Source of the DNA: Gemmatimonadaceae bacterium
GTDB taxonomy: Bacteria > Gemmatimonadota > Gemmatimonadetes > Gemmatimonadales > Gemmatimonadaceae
Reading direction: 5' to 3'
Length of the DNA stretch: 8,518 bases
NCBI GenBank assembly: GCA_017881545.1
Contig: JADGQU010000082.1
Coordinates: 1-8,518 of the forward strand
In this document: in pieces, positions 5,793-8,518 of the stretch
Position numbering within the stretch: the stretch's first letter is position 1
How the letters are laid out: every line of letters begins with the position of its first letter
Translations under genes and position numbers: made by a program
The notes under the pieces: model-generated
What the model was told of the DNA's origin: nothing
The model's input: only the letters and a program-made list of their open reading frames with translations
The model's database searches: none

Positions 5793-5804
5793 CGGAGACG
5801 ACCA

Positions 5805-6173
5805 GTGATCCAGCAGGAATCGGTGGTCAAGGTAGCGGACAACTCGGGCGCGAAAACGGCGCTCGTGATCCGCGTGCTCGGCGGAACCCGGCGGCGCTAC
5901 GCTTCGCTCGGCGACGTCGTGATCGTCGCCGTGAAGAACGCGCTCCCGAACGGCACCGTCAAGAAATCGGACGTGGCACGCGCGGTGGTGGTGCGCACGG
6001 CGAAGGAGACGCGCCGCAAGGACGGCTCCTACATCCGCTTCGACGAGAACGCAGTCGTAATCATCAATGACCAGGGCGAGCCGCGGGCGACCCGCATCTT
6101 CGGACCCGTGGCGCGCGAGCTCCGCGAGAAGAAGTACATGAAGATCGTCTCGCTGGCACCAGAGGTTTTGTAG
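5805..6173 (+). CDS. rplN: 50S ribosomal protein L14
   Basis: L14 is a beta-barrel protein at the subunit interface, contributing to bridges with 16S helix 14; it is also the docking site of the silencing factor RsfS. The product has 122 residues, exactly the usual length. It begins with a GTG-encoded MIQQESVVKVADNSGAK and has the RYASLGDVVIVAVKNALP block, the RRKDGSYIRFDENAVVIIN signature region, and the C-terminal GPVARELREKKYMKIVSLAPEV. GGAG at 5794-5797 is 7 nt before the start. One base separates its TAG stop from the rplX GTG. No deviations seen. Confidence 0.97.
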   Translation: MIQQESVVKVADNSGAKTALVIRVLGGTRRRYASLGDVVIVAVKNALPNGTVKKSDVARAVVVRTAKETRRKDGSYIRFDENAVVIINDQGEPRATRIFGPVARELREKKYMKIVSLAPEVL

Positions 6174-6174
6174 A

Positions 6175-6594
6175 GTGAGAATACTTACATACAGGAAGAC
6201 GGCAGGTAAGCGGCTCCACGCCCGTCACGCCGAGAACGCGAAGCGCGAGAAGCTGCACGTGTCGAAGGGCGACACGGTGCGGGTGATGCGCGGCGACGAC
6301 AAGGGCAAGGAAGGCAAGGTGCTGCGCGTGTTCCTCAAGACCGGCCGCGTTCTCATCGAGGGCGTGAACCTGGTGAAGATGCACCGCAAGGCGCGGACGG
6401 CCGAGGAGACGAGCGGAATTCGCGAGGCACCGGCGTCGCTGCACGCATCGAACGTGATGCTGCTCGACCCGAAGTCCGGCCTGCCGACCCGTACGAAGGC
6501 CCGTTTCGACACAGATACGACGCACATCGAGCGTCGAAGAACCAAGGAGCGCGTCAGCGTCAAGAACGGGGAGCCCATCCCCCGCGTGCGCTGA
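6175..6594 (+). CDS. rplX: 50S ribosomal protein L24 with N-terminal extension
   Basis: L24 is a KOW-domain protein that starts 50S assembly and lies by the tunnel exit. The KOW segment KGDTVRVMRGDDKGKEGKVL spans about 31-50 and is followed by EGVNLVKMHRKAR, the SNVMLLDPKSG loop and a C-terminal RRTKERV stretch. The family is about 100-110 residues, usually starting just before the KOW motif; this product has 139, with about 26 extra residues in front (MRILTYRKTAGKRLHARHAE...). The chosen GTG at 6175 follows GAGG at 6162-6165 and lies one base after rplN. An internal GTG at 6259 would give the short form but has no good binding site and would leave an 85-nt gap, so the long form is preferred. 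Confidence 0.94.
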   Translation: MRILTYRKTAGKRLHARHAENAKREKLHVSKGDTVRVMRGDDKGKEGKVLRVFLKTGRVLIEGVNLVKMHRKARTAEETSGIREAPASLHASNVMLLDPKSGLPTRTKARFDTDTTHIERRRTKERVSVKNGEPIPRVR

Positions 6595-6608
6595 GCGAGG
6601 ATTAGAGA

Positions 6609-7268
6609 ATGGCAACGAAAGAGAAGAAGCAGGGAAAGAAGCGCGAGGTTCAGGCGCAGGTTCAGGCGGAGCACGCCGGCAAGGACCTGCCCGTACCGCC
6701 GCCGCGCCTCCACGTCTACTACATGAAGACGGTGCGTGACCGGCTGATGTCCCAGTTCGGCTTCACCAACGTTCATCAGATCCCGACGCTCGAGAAGATC
6801 GTGATCAACTGCGGAGTCGGCGAAGCGATCAAGAACGCGAAAGTTCTCGATACCGTCGTCTTCGAGCTGAGCATCATCACGGGGCAGCGTCCGGTTCGGA
6901 AGAAGGCAAAGAAGTCGATCGCCAACTTCGGACTGCGCGAGGGTCAGGAGATCGGATGCGCGGTCACGCTTCGCGGCGCCCGGATGTGGGAGTTCCTGGA
7001 TCGGTTCGTGACGGTCGCGATTCCGCGCATTCGCGACTTCCGCGGCATCAACACGCGGTCGTTCGACGGACGCGGGAACTACACGTTGGGCGTCAAGGAG
7101 CAGATGATCTTCCCGGAGATCAACTACGACATGGTCGAGCAAATCCACGGGATGGACATCACTCTCGTCACCACGACGAACAAGGACGACCAGGCGTTCG
7201 CGCTCCTGCGCGAGCTCGGGATGCCATTCCGTGGCGACGACAAGCCGATCATTACGCAGAATCAGTAA
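6609..7268 (+). CDS. rplE: 50S ribosomal protein L5 with N-terminal extension
   Basis: L5 binds 5S rRNA in the central protuberance and contacts S13 and P-site tRNA. The product is 219 residues against a usual 178-190. The core starts near residue 32 (PPRLHVYYMKTVRDRLMSQF), followed by LEKIVINCGVGEA (61-73), the signature LSIITGQRPVRKKAKKS (87-103), the GINTRSFDGRGNYTLG loop (147-162) and C-terminal GMDITLVTTTNKDDQA. The first 30 residues are Lys/Gln/Ala-rich with 'QAQVQAEHAG'. GAGG at 6597-6600 is 8 nt before the ATG at 6609. An internal ATG at 6723 would give a truncated core without the conserved first helix and is not preferred. A 52-nt gap follows. Confidence 0.96.
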   Translation: MATKEKKQGKKREVQAQVQAEHAGKDLPVPPPRLHVYYMKTVRDRLMSQFGFTNVHQIPTLEKIVINCGVGEAIKNAKVLDTVVFELSIITGQRPVRKKAKKSIANFGLREGQEIGCAVTLRGARMWEFLDRFVTVAIPRIRDFRGINTRSFDGRGNYTLGVKEQMIFPEINYDMVEQIHGMDITLVTTTNKDDQAFALLRELGMPFRGDDKPIITQNQ

Positions 7269-7270
7269 GG

Positions 7271-7303
7271 GTGTCCAACGACACGGACTGCGAACCTATT
7301 TTT
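7271..7303 (+). other. Small hairpin and T-run in the rplE-rpsN spacer
   Basis: GTGTC (7271-7275), loop CAAC and GACAC (7280-7284) form a perfect 5-bp stem 2 nt after the rplE stop. A five-T run lies at 7299-7303, but 14 nt beyond the stem. The stem is short and the T-run too far away for a classical intrinsic terminator, so at most it is a weak pause or RNA-processing element. Positions 7284-7295 (CGGACTGCGAAC) match 11 of 12 bases of the GCGGACT-type repeat unit seen at 533-544 beside rpsJ. Confidence 0.4.
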
Positions 7304-7320
7304 AGAGAGAGAGAAGGCTG

Positions 7321-7506
7321 ATGGCGAGAAAGGCCATGGTGGAGAAGAGCAAGCGCAAGCCCAAGTTCCCTGTGCGGCAACACAACCGTTGCGGGCGCTG
7401 CGGAAGATCGCGCGCTTTCCTGAGAAAGTTCGGGCTTTGCAGAATCTGCTTCAGAGAGCAGGCGCTGTCGGGCTATATCCCGGGCGTCCGCAAGGCGAGC
7501 TGGTAA
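7321..7506 (+). CDS. rpsN: 30S ribosomal protein S14, zinc-binding type (S14 type Z)
   Basis: S14 is a late-assembly protein of the 30S head, close to S3 and S10. At 61 residues this is the short zinc-ribbon form (called rpsN or rpsZ), not the 100-residue cysteine-free form. Four cysteines in two CxxC pairs, C24-x2-C27 and C40-x2-C43 (RCGRCGRSR and LCRICFRE), form the zinc site, and the C-terminus GYIPGVRKASW is the family standard. The ATG at 7321 gives MARKAMVEKSKRKPKF, matching the usual N-terminus; the preceding GAGAGAGAGAAGG run at 7305-7317 supplies a purine-rich binding site. The gene is the only one in the spc part flanked by longer spacers (52 and 58 nt). Confidence 0.97.
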   Translation: MARKAMVEKSKRKPKFPVRQHNRCGRCGRSRAFLRKFGLCRICFREQALSGYIPGVRKASW

Positions 7507-7520
7507 CCATTCATTTCTAC

Positions 7521-7540
7521 GCGTCCCGGCGACGGGATAC
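7521..7540 (+). other. GNRA-loop hairpin upstream of rpsH
   Basis: In the 58-nt rpsN-rpsH spacer, TCCCG (7524-7528) and CGGGA (7533-7537) pair around a GCGA tetraloop. A G-T wobble (7523/7538) and, past one mismatch, a G-C pair (7521/7540) could extend the stem. GNRA loops are especially stable and often bind protein or RNA receptors. No T-run follows, so it is not a terminator. It sits 14 nt before the AGGA at 7551-7554 used by rpsH. A role as a feedback site (for example for S8) is possible, but the conserved S8-target internal loop is not evident to me. Confidence 0.4.
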
Positions 7541-7564
7541 GGTGGAACCGAGGAAGATTATTTA

Positions 7565-7966
7565 ATGAGTATGACCGATCCGATAGCCGATATGCTCACG
7601 CGCATCCGCAACGCCTGCGGGGCGAAGCACCGCCGCGTGGACATGCCGCTCTCGAAGCTCAAGGTGGAGATCGCGAAGATCCTGAAGGAGAACAACTTCA
7701 TTCAGGACTACAAGACGCTCGATACGGAGGAAGGCAGGCAGCTGCTGCGCGTGGTGCTCAAGTACGCGCAGGGCGGCCAGCCCGTAATCCGCGAGCTGCG
7801 TCGCATCTCGACGCCCGGACTTCGCAAGTACGTCGCGGTCGCGGAAATTCCGCGCGTTCGCAACGGGCTCGGCATGGCGATTCTCAGCACATCGCAGGGT
7901 GTGATGTCGGATCGTCAGGCGCGGCAGGCCCGCACCGGCGGCGAGCTTCTCGCCCTGGTCTGGTAA
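7565..7966 (+). CDS. rpsH: 30S ribosomal protein S8
   Basis: S8 is a primary 16S rRNA-binding protein of the central domain and, in E. coli, the translational repressor of the spc operon. The product has 133 residues, typical of the family (130-135). It begins MSMTDPIADMLTRIRNA, with LSKLKVEIAKILKENNFI in the first domain. The C-terminal domain contains RISTPGLRKYV and the signature ILSTSQGVMSDRQARQARTGGELLALVW, including the STS rRNA-contact motif. AGGA at 7551-7554 lies 10 nt before the ATG at 7565; an alternative ATG two codons later would give a nearly identical protein. rplF follows after 15 nt. Confidence 0.97.
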   Translation: MSMTDPIADMLTRIRNACGAKHRRVDMPLSKLKVEIAKILKENNFIQDYKTLDTEEGRQLLRVVLKYAQGGQPVIRELRRISTPGLRKYVAVAEIPRVRNGLGMAILSTSQGVMSDRQARQARTGGELLALVW

Positions 7967-7981
7967 GGGAGACAGAGACAG

Positions 7982-8518
7982 ATGTCACGAATTGGAAAGC
8001 ATCCTGTAGTCATCCCGAAAGGCGTGACGGCGACGGTCGAAGGCAACAAGGTCCACGTGAAGGGACCGAAGGGTGAGCTGGAGCGGACGCTCCACGAGGA
8101 GATGAAGGTCTCGCTCAAGGACGGCCAGATTCTGGTCGAACGCCCGTCGGATGAAGACAAGCACAAGGCGCTGCACGGCCTTAGCCGTACGCTCGTAGCC
8201 AACATGGTCGAGGGTGTGACGAAGGGGTTCAAAAAGGAGCTTGAGCTTATCGGAGTCGGCTACAAAGCCGAGCAACGTCCCTATGGGCTGCAGATGGCGC
8301 TTGGCTTCTCGCATCCGGTGAAGTACGAAGCCCCGAAGGGAATCAAGCTGAGCGCGCCGCAGCCGACCTCGATCATAATCGAGGGCGCGAACAAGGAAAT
8401 CGTGGGCCAGGTTGCCGCCGAGCTGCGCAGCCTCAGGCCACCCGAGCCTTACAAGGGCAAGGGAATCAAGTACGTTGGAGAACAGGTCCGTCGCAAAGCT
8501 GGAAAGGCGGGCAAGGCG
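7982..8518 (+). CDS. rplF: 50S ribosomal protein L6 (3' end outside the window)
   Basis: L6 sits beside the sarcin-ricin loop and the factor-binding site of the 50S subunit. The reading frame opens with ATG at 7982 after GGGAG at 7967-7971 and runs 179 codons to the window edge without a stop. It has the standard MSRIGKHPVVIPKGV start, GPKGELERTL, the repeated L6 folds with GFKKELELIGVGYKA (about 82-96), and the family signature PEPYKGKGIKY (151-161). Family members are mostly 176-182 residues, so only a short basic tail (it ends ...RRKAGKAGKA) should be missing. The last visible residues are Lys/Gly/Ala-rich, which fits the tails on other proteins here, but its length cannot be judged. Confidence 0.96.
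   Translation, partial: MSRIGKHPVVIPKGVTATVEGNKVHVKGPKGELERTLHEEMKVSLKDGQILVERPSDEDKHKALHGLSRTLVANMVEGVTKGFKKELELIGVGYKAEQRPYGLQMALGFSHPVKYEAPKGIKLSAPQPTSIIIEGANKEIVGQVAAELRSLRPPEPYKGKGIKYVGEQVRRKAGKAGKA

Noticed and set aside
6225..7148. Long antisense open frame (307 codons) opposite rplX and rplE
   Set aside because: Same codon-bias shadow; no ribosome-binding site or recognisable domain, and the + strand genes are unmistakable.
7271..7303. Intrinsic terminator after rplE
   Set aside because: The stem has only 5 bp and the T-run is 14 nt beyond it, so it lacks the geometry of a Rho-independent terminator. The spc genes continue directly downstream.

Overview
The window is a 17-gene block of the bacterial str/S10/spc ribosomal-protein cluster, all on the + strand. 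The order is tuf(3' end)-rpsJ-rplC-rplD-rplW-rplB-rpsS-rplV-rpsC-rplP-rpmC-rpsQ-rplN-rplX-rplE-rpsN-rpsH-rplF(5' part). This is the ancestral gene order and every gene is intact within the window. The DNA is GC-rich with strong G/C third-position preference. There are Shine-Dalgarno (GAGG/AGGA-type) sequences before most genes, and GTG starts at rplV, rplN and rplX. This points to a high-GC free-living bacterium. The L2 C-terminal sequence, the basic tails on several proteins and the short AGTCCGC/GCGGACT intergenic repeats make me lean towards Gemmatimonadota or a related soil lineage. That is a low-to-moderate-confidence guess from memory, not a search result.

Layout: 1-118 is the C-terminus of EF-Tu. 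Positions 119-193 and 503-559 are the two spacers around rpsJ; both are filled with GCGGACT-type repeats and share a perfect 23-nt inverted repeat. Positions 560-7268 form a very tight transcription unit, rplC to rplE. Most gaps there are 15 nt or less, the exception being 26 nt before rpsS, and there are four start/stop overlaps. Positions 7269-7320 and 7507-7564 are larger spacers on either side of the zinc-type rpsN, each with a small hairpin. rpsH and rplF follow, and rplF runs off the window within a few codons of its expected end. No stretch above 300 bases lacks a gene.

Functionally, the genes encode proteins of both ribosomal subunits. 30S: S10, S19, S3, S17, S14, S8. 50S: L3, L4, L23, L2, L22, L16, L29, L14, L24, L5, L6. 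The elongation factor that delivers aminoacyl-tRNA to that ribosome lies upstream. Co-transcription and translational coupling probably keep their amounts matched. I see no dedicated promoter or strong terminator, so the block is probably read through from upstream of tuf and on past rplF.

I do not see a new defence, mobile or metabolic system. The unusual points are: the long inverted repeat bracketing rpsJ; a 70-residue histone-H1-like Lys/Ala tail on L4; and terminal extensions on S19, L22, L29, S17, L24 and L5. There are also a non-canonical loop in L2 and irregular spacers around rpsN.
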